From the NCBI GenBank assembly GCA_900539655.1, contig UQCR01000001.1, positions 1 through 64,000 on the forward strand: a stretch of 64,000 nt of DNA, written 5' to 3'. Shown one piece after another: positions 8,861-17,724 of this stretch. Positions within the stretch are counted from its first letter, which is position 1. Every line of letters begins with the position of its first letter. The notes under the pieces were generated by a model. The model did no database searches. It was not told the origin of the DNA and worked only from the letters and a program-made list of their open reading frames with translations. This stretch comes from an uncultured Robinsoniella sp. (GTDB lineage: Bacteria; Bacillota; Clostridia; Lachnospirales; Lachnospiraceae). The position numbers and the translations under genes are program-made.

Positions 8861-10405
8861 ATGATGCGGATTCTGGAGTTACAGATCAAGAATTTTGGAA
8901 AATTCAGAGATCAGACAATTACTTTCCATGAGGGGATTAATATCATCTACGGGGAAAATGAAATGGGAAAAAGCACAATCCATGCTTTTATCAGGGGAAT
9001 GCTGTTTGGCATTGATAAAATGCGTGGCAGAGCTGCCAGAAATGATGAATATACCATCCGGCAGCCCTGGGATAATCCGGGATATTTTGCCGGTACTATG
9101 CGGTTTGAAAGCGGTGGTAAGATCTTTCGGATCGAACGCAATTTTAATAAACTGGAAAAAAAGGCTCTGTTGATCTGTGAGACAGACGGAGAAGAGCTGG
9201 ACATTATACATGGGGACCTTCAGATGCTCATGGAGGGACTGAATGAAACTGCATTCCGCAATACCATTTTTATCCGCCAGAACTCCAGCAAAACGGATGA
9301 GGGTCTGGCTGCAGAACTTCGAAATTACATGGCGAATTTTGAAAGTGCAGGGGATGATGAAATCAATGTGGTCAGAGCTATAGAAACATTAAAAGAAAAG
9401 CAGCGGGAATGCGGAGTAAAAAAGAAACAGCAGGATGAAATCAGAGGTGAACGCCTGGAACAGGTACAGATAAAACTGGACTATGTGGAACAGGAGATCC
9501 GCGGATTGCAAAAACAGCAGGAGGACGGAAGCTTAAAACTCCAGGAACTGAGAAATATAGAAGCCAGGGAAGGGCTTGCGGAACAGGAAAAAAGGGCCCG
9601 CATGGAAGCGAGAGACAGAGAAGAAATCAAAATGCTGAAAATACGGCAGATATGCCTGATTTCGGCAGCTGGGATAGCGGTTTTGATGGGAATCCTGTTC
9701 AAGACACTGTGGCTGAAAATGTCATTGGGAATAGCCGCTGTGCTTTTATTTGTCTATTGCTGGTACACAAACCGGTATACCAGAAGCCGGGAACAGGAAG
9801 GACGCCAGTACAGCAGTGCGGCAGCCAAAGCCTCTCAGAAAATGGTATGGAATCTGGAGCGTATCCAGGAAGAACTTCATGAAAAGCGGGTTCTGTTGGA
9901 AAATCTGAAGGAAAGCCAAGCGGATATCCTTGCAGAGAAAGCAGACAGCAACCGGATTCAAAACGATATAGAGGCACTGGAGATTGCCATATCCACCATA
10001 CAGGAGATTTCCAAAGAGATATACAAGGAATCGGCAAGAAGGCTGAACTATACGGCATCGGATATCTTAAACGAGGTGACAGGGGGCAGTTACACCAGCA
10101 TATATCTGGATGCCAATATGCAGGTACGTATTAATACCCCGCATAAACTGCTTTATCTGGAACAGGTCAGCCGGGGTACGATGGACCAGATCTATTTTGC
10201 ACTGAGAATGGCTGCGGCGCAGCTCTTTCTAAGCGGGGAAAAGATGCCTCTGATATTTGATGATGCATTTGTCATGTACGATGAACAGAGGTTAAGAAGA
10301 ACCTTAAAGTGGCTTTGTAAAAGTGACAGCCAGGTATTGCTGTTTACCTGCCACAAGAGAGAAGGAGAAATTCTGGAAGAGATTAAAAGAGAAGAACAGG
10401 CATAA
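8861..10405 (+). CDS. YhaN/SbcC-like AAA ATPase, short form
   Basis: The 514-residue protein begins like SbcC/RecF-type ATPases (LQIKNFGKFRDQTI) with Walker A YGENEMGKST. It has coiled-coil segments near residues 160-260 and 325-380, and a C-terminal half-site with the ABC-like signature QVSRGTMDQIYFALRMA and Walker B MPLIFDDAF. Two hydrophobic segments near residues 265-305 interrupt the coiled coil. They could anchor it in the membrane, as suggested for YhaN, but the protein is about half the length of Bacillus YhaN. ATGATG at 8861 gives two possible starts; GAGGTGAG overlaps the yhaO stop. Confidence 0.8.
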   Translation: MMRILELQIKNFGKFRDQTITFHEGINIIYGENEMGKSTIHAFIRGMLFGIDKMRGRAARNDEYTIRQPWDNPGYFAGTMRFESGGKIFRIERNFNKLEKKALLICETDGEELDIIHGDLQMLMEGLNETAFRNTIFIRQNSSKTDEGLAAELRNYMANFESAGDDEINVVRAIETLKEKQRECGVKKKQQDEIRGERLEQVQIKLDYVEQEIRGLQKQQEDGSLKLQELRNIEAREGLAEQEKRARMEARDREEIKMLKIRQICLISAAGIAVLMGILFKTLWLKMSLGIAAVLLFVYCWYTNRYTRSREQEGRQYSSAAAKASQKMVWNLERIQEELHEKRVLLENLKESQADILAEKADSNRIQNDIEALEIAISTIQEISKEIYKESARRLNYTASDILNEVTGGSYTSIYLDANMQVRINTPHKLLYLEQVSRGTMDQIYFALRMAAAQLFLSGEKMPLIFDDAFVMYDEQRLRRTLKWLCKSDSQVLLFTCHKREGEILEEIKREEQA

Positions 10406-10408
10406 ATA

Positions 10409-10445
10409 AGTACCGCCCCATACAGCGATGTGGGCGGTACTGTTT
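10409..10445. terminator. terminator between converging genes
   Basis: AGTACCGCCCA (10409-10419) pairs with TGGGCGGTACT (10431-10441), followed by TGTTT. It separates the plus-strand nuclease operon from the minus-strand hemerythrin gene and could serve both. Confidence 0.75.
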
Positions 10446-10483
10446 ATATTCCATATTCCGAAAAGGCGAAGTAGATGCCGTTA

Positions 10484-10894
10484 TTAGTTAGCTGTGGTAC
10501 GGGCATACTCTGCAACTGCTTTATCAAATCCTTTGATATGTTTAAACAGCCATTCGGTTACATTTTTATCAACGGCAGCAACAAATGCCGGTGTAGGTCC
10601 TTCTTCTTCCTGGAGCATTTCATACAATTCCTTAATAGCCTGAATGAATGCTTTATGCTGTTCTTTATGTTCGCTGATTTGTGGATATCCGATTTCGTCC
10701 TGAAGTTTTTCTTCCGCACTGAAATGGAAATCTGTGTAGTCAGAGAGATAATCCAGCATTTTAACTGCTGTGGTTTTCTCTTTCCCTGTCTCGCAGCTTT
10801 TAACAAGATCGTTGATTTTACCAATCAGTTCTTTGTGTTGTTCATCAATTAAATCATTTCCTGTAACTAAACTTTCATCAAATATTGCCTGCAT
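10484..10894 (-). CDS. bacteriohemerythrin
   Basis: The 136-residue protein has the diiron ligand pattern of the hemerythrin fold: DEQHKEL (H), DFHFSAEEKLQ (H and E), SEHKEQHKAF (H and H) and a C-terminal HIKGFD (H and D). It binds oxygen at a non-heme diiron centre and in anaerobes may sense, store or scavenge oxygen. GGAGG lies 8 bases before the ATG. It stands as a single gene downstream of prs and probably has its own signal. Confidence 0.9.
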   Translation of the reverse strand: MQAIFDESLVTGNDLIDEQHKELIGKINDLVKSCETGKEKTTAVKMLDYLSDYTDFHFSAEEKLQDEIGYPQISEHKEQHKAFIQAIKELYEMLQEEEGPTPAFVAAVDKNVTEWLFKHIKGFDKAVAEYARTTAN

Positions 10895-10935
10895 AATACT
10901 ACCTCCTTGTGTGAATAAGTTATATTTGTAATTTA

Positions 10936-12108
10936 TTACTTGTTATGTTTTTCCAGAAAGGTCTGGATTCTTCCGATTGGGTTTAACAGACTGCTGATGG
11001 ATGCATCGTGATTCAGCGTGTCTATAATGTATGCCAGATATTTACTCAGGTCACAGTTCACATAGTATTCCTTCTGCAGCAATTCCGGAGTCTGGTATAC
11101 CAGGTTTGTTGTAAGGAGATGGTCGAAGAGTCCATTCTCATATGCTTTATCAAATTTGGACAGTCCATTTGTAAACAATCCAAAAGTAGAACACAGGAAA
11201 ATTCTGTTTGCTTTTCTTCTTTTCAGTTCTGCAGCTACTTCTAATATACTGTCACCGGAGGAAATCATGTCATCAATGATTACCATATCTTTTCCTTCTA
11301 CGTTTGCGCCAAGGAATTCATGCTCAACAATCGGATTCGTTCCGTTTACGATCTTTGTGTAATCTCTTCGCTTATAGAACATACCCATATCTAATCCAAG
11401 TACATTTGCCATGTATACAGCACGTCCCATACCGCCTTCATCCGGGCTGATAATCATCATGGAGTCTTTATTGATCTTAAGTCCCGGCTGGGCACGGAAG
11501 AGGCCCTTAATGAACTGGTAAACGGGTTGTACGGTTTCAAAGCCTTTCAGCGGAATTGCATTCTGAACCCGGGGATCGTGAGCGTCAAAGGTAATAATGT
11601 TATCCACGCCCATACGCACAAGTTCTTTGAGTGCAAGGGCACAGTCCAGTGATTCACGTCCGTTGCGCTTATGCTGGCGGCTTTCATACAGAAACGGCAT
11701 AATAACGCAGATACGCCTTGATTTGCCTGCTACAGCGGCTATAATACGCTTTAAGTCCTGAAAATGATCATCCGGGGACATATGGTTGGTATGGCCGCAC
11801 AGAGAATAGGTCAGGCTGTAGTTACATACATCTACTAAAATATATAAATCATCTCCACGAACAGATTCTTTGATGATTCCCTTTGCCTCACCGGATCCGA
11901 ATCGTGGAATTTTTGTATCAATAATATAATTTTCCCTCTGATAACCTTCAAAAGCGATAGTCGTCTTATGTTCGTGATCGCGTTCCCTTCTCCATTCTAC
12001 CAGATAAGCATTGATTTTTTCTCCCAGTGTTTTGCAGCTTTCTAATGGAATAATGCCAAGTGAGCCGACAGGAATGGTTTCGAGATTGCGTTCTTCTGTT
12101 GATTGCAT
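10936..12108 (-). CDS. prs: ribose-phosphate pyrophosphokinase
   Basis: The product makes PRPP from ribose-5-phosphate and ATP. The PRPP loop is seen as VIIDDMISSGDSI, and the N-terminal half carries the matching fold with SPDEGGMGRA near the middle. At 390 residues it is longer than the usual 310-320; the extra N-terminal segment and divergent loop suggest a clostridial variant. The start at 12108 is chosen because CGGAGG lies 7 bases upstream; an in-frame ATG at 12132 lies before that site. It follows the dnaI-like gene by about 75 bases on the same strand. Confidence 0.85.
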   Translation of the reverse strand: MQSTEERNLETIPVGSLGIIPLESCKTLGEKINAYLVEWRRERDHEHKTTIAFEGYQRENYIIDTKIPRFGSGEAKGIIKESVRGDDLYILVDVCNYSLTYSLCGHTNHMSPDDHFQDLKRIIAAVAGKSRRICVIMPFLYESRQHKRNGRESLDCALALKELVRMGVDNIITFDAHDPRVQNAIPLKGFETVQPVYQFIKGLFRAQPGLKINKDSMMIISPDEGGMGRAVYMANVLGLDMGMFYKRRDYTKIVNGTNPIVEHEFLGANVEGKDMVIIDDMISSGDSILEVAAELKRRKANRIFLCSTFGLFTNGLSKFDKAYENGLFDHLLTTNLVYQTPELLQKEYYVNCDLSKYLAYIIDTLNHDASISSLLNPIGRIQTFLEKHNK

Positions 12109-12183
12109 GATATTTCCTCCGTTATTTATCACATCTCAGTGAAATTGTCTTACGCATATAGTGTATCACAAAGTTTTCATAGG

Positions 12184-13176
12184 TCAAGGCTTTCCCCGGA
12201 ATAATTTTTTTTGAATACGGATATCATCTCCAAAGAGTTTCATCATCATATAATTACTGGTTATCCTGGAAAAAACACGTTCCGAATAAGTATCTGCAAA
12301 TGTATTGATAGGCAGGTTTGTGGAAATAATCGTTGATTTTTTGCGGTTAAGCCTTTCGTTAATACATAGAAACAGCTGGGAGGAAACAAAGGAATTTGTA
12401 AGTTCCGTACCCAGATCATCGATGATCAGCAGATCACAGTCAAAGATATAGGGATGGATATTCTGCGCTTCTTCTTCTTTTTCAAAAGTACTTTTTGCAA
12501 ATACATCAAAGAGTTCAAAAGCTGAAAAATAAATTACGGAATGTGTGGTATCGATCAGCTCCTTTGCAATACAGTGGGACAGGAAAGTTTTCCCGACTCC
12601 CGTGTCTCCATAGAAAAACAAGTTTTTAAATTCTGTATCAAATGTACGGATAAATTCTTCACAGTCAGCCATATTCTTCCTCATGGTTGCAAGGGAAGAG
12701 AGCCCGGTAGAAGGATTTACCAGTTGGTCGGAATAATAATCATAAGAGAAATTGGAAAAGTTCTCCTTGCTTAAGATCTCTTTTAAGTTGGACTGGGTAT
12801 ACAGCATGTCAATTACCGCCTGCTTAAAGCAGTGGCATTTTTGATTGTTTACAAATCCCGTATCCTGGCAGTCCGGGCAGGTGTAGCGGGGGAGAAGATA
12901 ATCCTTCGGAAATCCGTTCTCCATAAGCAGTTCAAGGCGCCTGTCTGATAAACGGCTGATATCTTCCTTTAAACCATCCAGTGCATCACTGTCTCCGGAT
13001 AACAGCTGGCGTCCACGGGCGACACTGATGGAACTGATCTGATCATCAATTTCACGTAGCGCCGGAACCTTTTCATAAGCTTCCCGTATGCGCGCATCCT
13101 GGTCATGTCTGGTCTGTAATTGTTTTTTCTGATATTCCCGGATGATCATATCATATTGTGAGTTTTTCAATGCCAC
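12184..13176 (-). CDS. DnaI/DnaC-like helicase loader ATPase
   Basis: This 330-residue AAA+ protein has Walker A FFYGDTGVGKTFLSH (about residues 190-204), Walker B DLLIIDDLGTE and an arginine-finger region near SERVFSRI. A cysteine cluster, CPDCQDTGF and KCHCF (about residues 110-130), is the zinc-binding element found in DnaI loaders. N-terminal helices would contact the replicative helicase. It lies 30 bases downstream of the dnaD-like gene, so the two replication genes form an operon. Confidence 0.85.
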   Translation of the reverse strand: MALKNSQYDMIIREYQKKQLQTRHDQDARIREAYEKVPALREIDDQISSISVARGRQLLSGDSDALDGLKEDISRLSDRRLELLMENGFPKDYLLPRYTCPDCQDTGFVNNQKCHCFKQAVIDMLYTQSNLKEILSKENFSNFSYDYYSDQLVNPSTGLSSLATMRKNMADCEEFIRTFDTEFKNLFFYGDTGVGKTFLSHCIAKELIDTTHSVIYFSAFELFDVFAKSTFEKEEEAQNIHPYIFDCDLLIIDDLGTELTNSFVSSQLFLCINERLNRKKSTIISTNLPINTFADTYSERVFSRITSNYMMMKLFGDDIRIQKKLFRGKP

Positions 13177-13206
13177 AGGCTGGTTCTCCCTTTCTATTAT
13201 ATAAAA

Positions 13207-14247
13207 TTATCTGTTCAGCAGCTGCTTTTCCAACTGGTCATAATCGTATTCCCTCTGATGGAAATTATTAAACCGGTTATTGGATGAGGCAGGTTTTTTC
13301 TGGACAGGAGTAGTTTTTTTGGAGTTCTGGTGTTTTTCATCCAGAAGGGCAACTTCTGAGAGGTGCTTAATACCAGATTTGTTCCATTCCTCCAGAATTT
13401 TATTGGCATACTGGAAATTCGGCTGGTGCGTCTGCTTAATTGTCCGGTTACACGCTTCAATGATAATATCCAGGGTAAAGTGATACTCGTCCAGCCATTT
13501 TGCCATAAATGTAATCTCCGGTTCTGCAGGAGCACGCCCTTTAATACCGAAAGTATTCAAAATGGTAAAATAATTTTTATTGTACAGATTCGTATTGCAT
13601 TTTGCCTGGTCAACGGTAGTAATTCCGTCTTCTGCCCAGGAGAGTGCAACTTTTTCGATATAGCGCGCGCTTTTGCTTCCTTTGGACACACAGTATTCAA
13701 TCAGGTATTCGATCAGGTCAGTAGAAAAATGCAGCCCGTCATAGAAGTAAAGAATATTGGATACTTCTGTGGAACTTAATGTTTTTCCCAAATACTGCTC
13801 TGCGATAAAGAGGAGCTGGCGGATATCTTCCTGTTCCTTTAATGTCTTCATCTTATCGGCGGAGGGAAGTACTTTTTTTGTGGGTTTTAAAGACTCAATA
13901 CTGGCAGCAGTTTCCTGTGAAACAGGGGCAGCAGTCTGAAGGGCAGTATGATCGGCGGGGTTAAGGAAACAGATTCCTGTTAATGCGCCGCTTTCATTGT
14001 GCTCCAGTTTCAGTAAATGGAGCTTTTCCCAGTAAGCCAGAGCCCGGTTCACATCTTTCTCTGTATGTTCAAAAGTATCTGCTATAGATGAAATAGACAC
14101 ACCAATATTAGAAGAGGTGCATCTTAGGAGATATAAGTATATTTTGACGAATTCACCGCTGGCAGAAGGCATGTAATTGTCGATAAATGTATTTTGGACA
14201 ATGGTAACGCTGCTGCCGGAATTTATGTGTAAGGATATTTCATTCAT
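13207..14247 (-). CDS. DnaD/DnaB-domain replication initiation protein
   Basis: The 346-residue protein has an N-terminal winged-helix region (about residues 30-90, with SSIADTFEHTEKDVNRALAYW) and a DnaD C-terminal domain with the YEKVALSW-type helix (seen as YIEKVALSWAEDGI). In Firmicutes DnaD/DnaB proteins remodel origin DNA and help load the helicase with DnaI, encoded next. The start at 14247 is chosen because AGGTG lies 6 bases upstream; an in-frame GTG at 14256 is less well placed. Its upstream region holds the DnaA-box cluster. Confidence 0.85.
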   Translation of the reverse strand: MNEISLHINSGSSVTIVQNTFIDNYMPSASGEFVKIYLYLLRCTSSNIGVSISSIADTFEHTEKDVNRALAYWEKLHLLKLEHNESGALTGICFLNPADHTALQTAAPVSQETAASIESLKPTKKVLPSADKMKTLKEQEDIRQLLFIAEQYLGKTLSSTEVSNILYFYDGLHFSTDLIEYLIEYCVSKGSKSARYIEKVALSWAEDGITTVDQAKCNTNLYNKNYFTILNTFGIKGRAPAEPEITFMAKWLDEYHFTLDIIIEACNRTIKQTHQPNFQYANKILEEWNKSGIKHLSEVALLDEKHQNSKKTTPVQKKPASSNNRFNNFHQREYDYDQLEKQLLNR

Positions 14248-14356
14248 TGCTTTCACCTGCTATTTTCTTGTTATGAAACCAGTATAGCATACCTTTTAAA
14301 AAAAGAGAACAGCTAGTTTTTACAGGGGTTCCGGGGGTAGTGAGGAAGTTCTCCAC

Positions 14357-14550
14357 TGTGGACATTGTGGATAATGTGGATAACTTGGGGACAAAAAAAA
14401 TAGGTGCAACAGAAGAAAATGTGCAATTGTCGGGGATTGTCGAATTTTTTTAAATTATCACAGCGAAATTATGTAAACCAAGCTATCCACAAAAAAATCC
14501 ACATGTAAAATGCACGTTAATGTGCATAATCATGTGGATAATGTGGATAA
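14357..14550. promoter_or_regulatory. DnaA-box cluster between dnaD-like gene and murC
   Basis: Four perfect DnaA boxes (TGTGGATAA, complement of TTATCCACA) occur as two abutting pairs: 14366-14374 with 14375-14383, and 14533-14541 with 14542-14550. A near-match (14357-14365) abuts the first pair. CTATCCACA (14483-14491), TGTGCATAA (14521-14529) and AAATCCACA (14495-14503) are weaker matches. The middle is AT-rich, with TTTTTTTAAATTATCA at 14445-14460. The gap of about 300 bases has no gene. It may be a DnaA-controlled promoter for dnaD-dnaI or a DnaA-titrating site. Confidence 0.75.
14428..14444 (+). promoter_or_regulatory. Spo0A-like boxes inside the DnaA-box cluster
   Basis: TGTCGGG (14428-14434) and TGTCGAA (14438-14444) start 10 bases apart, one helical turn. 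The second is a perfect core of the Spo0A box (TGTCGAA). In Bacillus subtilis, Spo0A boxes lie among DnaA boxes at the origin and restrain initiation. The match is short, so this is a candidate only. Confidence 0.4.
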
Positions 14551-15930
14551 CTATTCTCCAAGCAGGCTTTCCCCTATTTTTACAACGTCTCCGGCACCCA
14601 TAGTTATCAACAAGTCACCGTGTATACAATTTTCTAACAAAAAGTTTTCGATCTCGTCAAAACATGGAAAATAATATGCTTCTTTGCCAAGATCCGCTAT
14701 TTTCTGCTGAAGAGTCCTGGAACTGATTCCCAGATTATCCGTTTCACGGGCAGCGTAAATATCAGCCAGCACAACTTTATCAGCCAGTGCAAGCGCTGTA
14801 GCAAAATCATCCATCAATGCTTTTGTCCGGGTGTAAGTATGTGGCTGGAATACGCACCAGATCGTTTTGTGGGGGTACTGATGTGCTGCTTTCAGGGTAG
14901 CTGCGATTTCTGTGGGGTGGTGTGCATAATCATCAATGATAGTAACGCCTCCGATTTCCCCTTTTTTCTGGAAACGCCTGTCGGTACCTCCAAAATCAGT
15001 CAGTCCCTGGCAGATCTTCTCCATAGGAATGCCAAGTAATTCTCCAAGAGCAAGGGAAGCAAGGGCATTGGAGATATTGTGCTGTCCCGGTACGCTCAGC
15101 GTGATGTGTCCCATTACCTTACCGTCTTTTACCGCGTCAAAAGAACCGTGGGCAAATACGTCATAGCTGATATTTGCGGCACTGTATCGGTTGGATTCAG
15201 AAAATCCGTAGGTTATCACATTGCATGGAAGATCTTTTGTAATTTCTTCGTAGTCCGGAATATCTCCATTGATAATCAGCGTGCCGTCTTTTGGCAGCCT
15301 TGCAGCGAATAACCGAAAAGAATTACGGATGTCATCCAGATCCTTAAAGAAGTCCAGATGGTCTGCATCAATATTCAGGATGATACTGATCTTTGGATTA
15401 AAATGCAAAAAACTGTTTGTATATTCACAAGCTTCCGTCAGAAATGTCTCGGAATTGCCGACGCGGATATTTCCCCCGATTGCTTTTAAGATTCCGCCTA
15501 CCGATATAGTAGGATCGGTATCTGCAGCCAGAAGAATGTGGGAAATCATAGATGTAGTGGTGGTTTTGCCGTGTGTTCCGGAAACGGCAATCGGTGTTTC
15601 ATAATTCTGCATAATCTGCCCAAGAAGTTCAGCACGGGTCAGCATAGGAATATTTTTCTCTACGGCAGCAGCATATTCCGGATTATCCGGATGAATTGCC
15701 GCTGTATATACTACCAGGTCTGTTCCGTCTTCTATATTAGATGCGCGCTGGCGCAAATACACAGTAACCCCTCTTTCTTCCATCCATTTTGTCAGAGGCG
15801 ATTCTTTTGCATCAGATCCGGAGATTTTAAAACCACGGTCTATTAATATAGAAGCAAGACCGCTCATGCTGATTCCTCCGATACCGATAAAGTGTACATG
15901 GATAGGCTGCTTAAAATTTATTTCATACAT
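14551..15930 (-). CDS. murC: UDP-N-acetylmuramate--L-alanine ligase
   Basis: This 459-residue ATP-dependent ligase adds L-alanine to UDP-MurNAc in the cytoplasm, the first peptide step of peptidoglycan synthesis. Motifs in order: FIGIGGISMSGLA (nucleotide-binding N-terminal domain), SGTHGKTTTTSM (ATP loop), EACEYTNSFLHF, IDADHLDFF, and DDYAHHPTEI in the C-terminal domain. Length is normal for MurC. AAGGAGAG precedes the ATG. Its stop codon directly abuts the last DnaA box of the cluster. Confidence 0.95.
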   Translation of the reverse strand: MYEINFKQPIHVHFIGIGGISMSGLASILIDRGFKISGSDAKESPLTKWMEERGVTVYLRQRASNIEDGTDLVVYTAAIHPDNPEYAAAVEKNIPMLTRAELLGQIMQNYETPIAVSGTHGKTTTTSMISHILLAADTDPTISVGGILKAIGGNIRVGNSETFLTEACEYTNSFLHFNPKISIILNIDADHLDFFKDLDDIRNSFRLFAARLPKDGTLIINGDIPDYEEITKDLPCNVITYGFSESNRYSAANISYDVFAHGSFDAVKDGKVMGHITLSVPGQHNISNALASLALGELLGIPMEKICQGLTDFGGTDRRFQKKGEIGGVTIIDDYAHHPTEIAATLKAAHQYPHKTIWCVFQPHTYTRTKALMDDFATALALADKVVLADIYAARETDNLGISSRTLQQKIADLGKEAYYFPCFDEIENFLLENCIHGDLLITMGAGDVVKIGESLLGE

Positions 15931-15957
15931 AATGATACTCTCCTTATGAAAATCACT

Positions 15958-15997
15958 CTTTCACAGGCTGTGTGAAAGGCATTCTTTCACTATTATA
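15958..15997 (-). promoter_or_regulatory. murC promoter region with inverted repeat
   Basis: On the minus strand a TATAAT -10 element lies at 15997-15992, with a weak -35 (TTTAAT) 17 bases before it. Just downstream, CTTTCACA (15958-15965) and TGTGAAAG (15971-15978) form a perfect 8-base inverted repeat, and a third CTTTCAC lies at 15984-15990. The repeat overlaps the expected transcription start, so an operator is plausible. The regulator is unknown. Confidence 0.45.
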
Positions 15998-16134
15998 ACC
16001 GCATATGGATAAAAATTAAAGTATTTCTTGACATTATGGCAGATTAAATTTAGTCCCGGATGCCGGAAATGGGATATTTGCCCCATTCACAAAGCTGATT
16101 TTCAAGCTAATACACATTCTAAAAAAATCCTCTA

Positions 16135-16248
16135 TTCGACAGTATTTTTATGCATTTTTAAAACAAAACCAAGAATCATGTAAAAATATGACAAAACATT
16201 ACAGAGAAAATCAAGGTAAAATAGCATAAATGTGAATAAAATGTCGAA
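16135..16248. promoter_or_regulatory. two Spo0A-like boxes upstream of glgC
   Basis: The gap of 520 bases between murC and glgC holds no gene. It contains TTCGACA (16135-16141, complement of TGTCGAA) and TGTCGAA (16242-16248). They lie in 10-base matching contexts, CTATTCGACA and TGTCGAATAG, as an inverted pair about 107 bases apart. Spo0A is known to be needed for granulose (glycogen) formation in some clostridia, which fits the downstream genes. The rest of the gap is AT-rich. Confidence 0.4.
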
Positions 16249-16327
16249 TAGGAATAGTCACTAAACAATATTTTAAGCTATTTCTTCTAAAATGAGAGAA
16301 AAAAATTTCAAAAAATTGTAAAAAATG

Positions 16328-16356
16328 TTCACTAATTCCAAAATATGTGATATAAT
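16328..16356 (+). promoter_or_regulatory. glgC promoter
   Basis: TTCACT (16328-16333) and TATAAT (16351-16356) are separated by 17 bases, giving a leader of about 90 bases before the GTG start. Confidence 0.55.
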
Positions 16357-16452
16357 AAAAACTAACAATTTTATTTATGAGAAAATATGATTGTTAACGG
16401 GCTATAGATGCATCTGACATCATAGTACTATACTACAGCGAGAGGTGATAGC

Positions 16453-17724
16453 GTGATTAAAAAAGAAATGATTGCAATGTTACTTGCAGGAGGACAAGGA
16501 AGCCGTTTGGGCGTTCTGACAGCCAAAGTGGCAAAGCCGGCCGTGGCTTTCGGCGGAAAGTACCGAATTATAGATTTTCCGCTTAGCAACTGTATTAATT
16601 CTGGGGTAGATACAGTTGGTGTCCTAACACAATATCAGCCATTGCGGTTAAATACGCATATTGGAATTGGTATTCCCTGGGATTTAGATAGGAATATCGG
16701 GGGTGTAACAGTACTTCCTCCATATGAAAAGAGTGGCAACAGTGAATGGTATACAGGAACAGCAAATGCAATTTACCAGAATCTGGGCTATATGGAGAAT
16801 TATAATCCTGATTATGTTTTAATTTTGTCAGGTGACCATATTTATAAAATGGATTATGAAGTAATGTTAGATTTCCACAAAGCCAGCAATGCCGACATCA
16901 GCATCGCAGTAATGCCCGTACCGATGGAAGAAGCAAGCCGATTTGGCGTAGTGGTGACAGATGACAATAACAGGATTACGGAGTTTCAGGAGAAACCGCC
17001 GGAACCAAAGAGCAATCTTGCGTCAATGGGTATTTATATTTTCTCATGGAAGGTATTAAAGGAAGCTTTAATCGCAATGTCTGATCAGAGCAATTGCGAT
17101 TTTGGTAAACATATTATTCCGTATTGCCATGAAAAGGGAGATAAGCTTGTTGCTTATGAGTATAACGGCTATTGGAAAGACGTCGGAACATTGGGGTCAT
17201 ACTGGGAAGCAAACATGGAACTGATCGATATCATTCCGGAGTTTAACTTATACGAAGAATTCTGGAAGATATACACAAGCAGCGAAATTATTCCTCCACA
17301 GTATATATCAACGGATTCGGTAATTGAAAGATGTATTATCGGCGATGGTACGGAAGTTTATGGTGAAGTACATAATTCTGTCATTGGTGCCGGTGTAACG
17401 ATCGGAAAGGGAGCTGTTATTCGTGATTCTATTATTATGAGAGGAACCAAGATCGGAGATGGTGCCGTTCTGGATCGCTCCATTGTAGCTGAGAACACGG
17501 AAATCGGACAAGGCGCAGTACTTGGCGTAGGCGAAGAAGTTCCAAACAAATTAAAACCACATGTTTATTCCTTTGGTTTAGTAACAGTAGGTGAAAATTC
17601 TTATATTCCGCCAAATGTGAAGATTGGTAAGAATACGGCAGTTGACGGAATTACGAGAGCGGAGGATTATCCGGATGGCGTACTGGAGAGTGGAGAAACT
17701 TTAGTTAAGGCAGGTGAAGCGTGA
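16453..17724 (+). CDS. glgC: glucose-1-phosphate adenylyltransferase
   Basis: This 423-residue enzyme makes ADP-glucose from glucose-1-phosphate and ATP, the committed step of bacterial glycogen synthesis. Seen are the nucleotidyltransferase motif LLAGGQGSRLGVLT (residues 11-24), KPAVAFGGKYRIIDF, LSGDHIYKMDY, the sugar-binding EFQEKP, and a C-terminal left-handed beta-helix with hexapeptide repeats. The start is GTG at 16453, preceded by GAGAGGTG. glgD follows with a 1-base overlap. Confidence 0.95.
   Translation: MIKKEMIAMLLAGGQGSRLGVLTAKVAKPAVAFGGKYRIIDFPLSNCINSGVDTVGVLTQYQPLRLNTHIGIGIPWDLDRNIGGVTVLPPYEKSGNSEWYTGTANAIYQNLGYMENYNPDYVLILSGDHIYKMDYEVMLDFHKASNADISIAVMPVPMEEASRFGVVVTDDNNRITEFQEKPPEPKSNLASMGIYIFSWKVLKEALIAMSDQSNCDFGKHIIPYCHEKGDKLVAYEYNGYWKDVGTLGSYWEANMELIDIIPEFNLYEEFWKIYTSSEIIPPQYISTDSVIERCIIGDGTEVYGEVHNSVIGAGVTIGKGAVIRDSIIMRGTKIGDGAVLDRSIVAENTEIGQGAVLGVGEEVPNKLKPHVYSFGLVTVGENSYIPPNVKIGKNTAVDGITRAEDYPDGVLESGETLVKAGEA

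Noticed and set aside
14357..14550. The DnaA-box cluster as the chromosomal origin
   Set aside because: dnaA and dnaN are absent, and genes on both sides do not diverge from this point over the window. A secondary DnaA site or promoter fits better.
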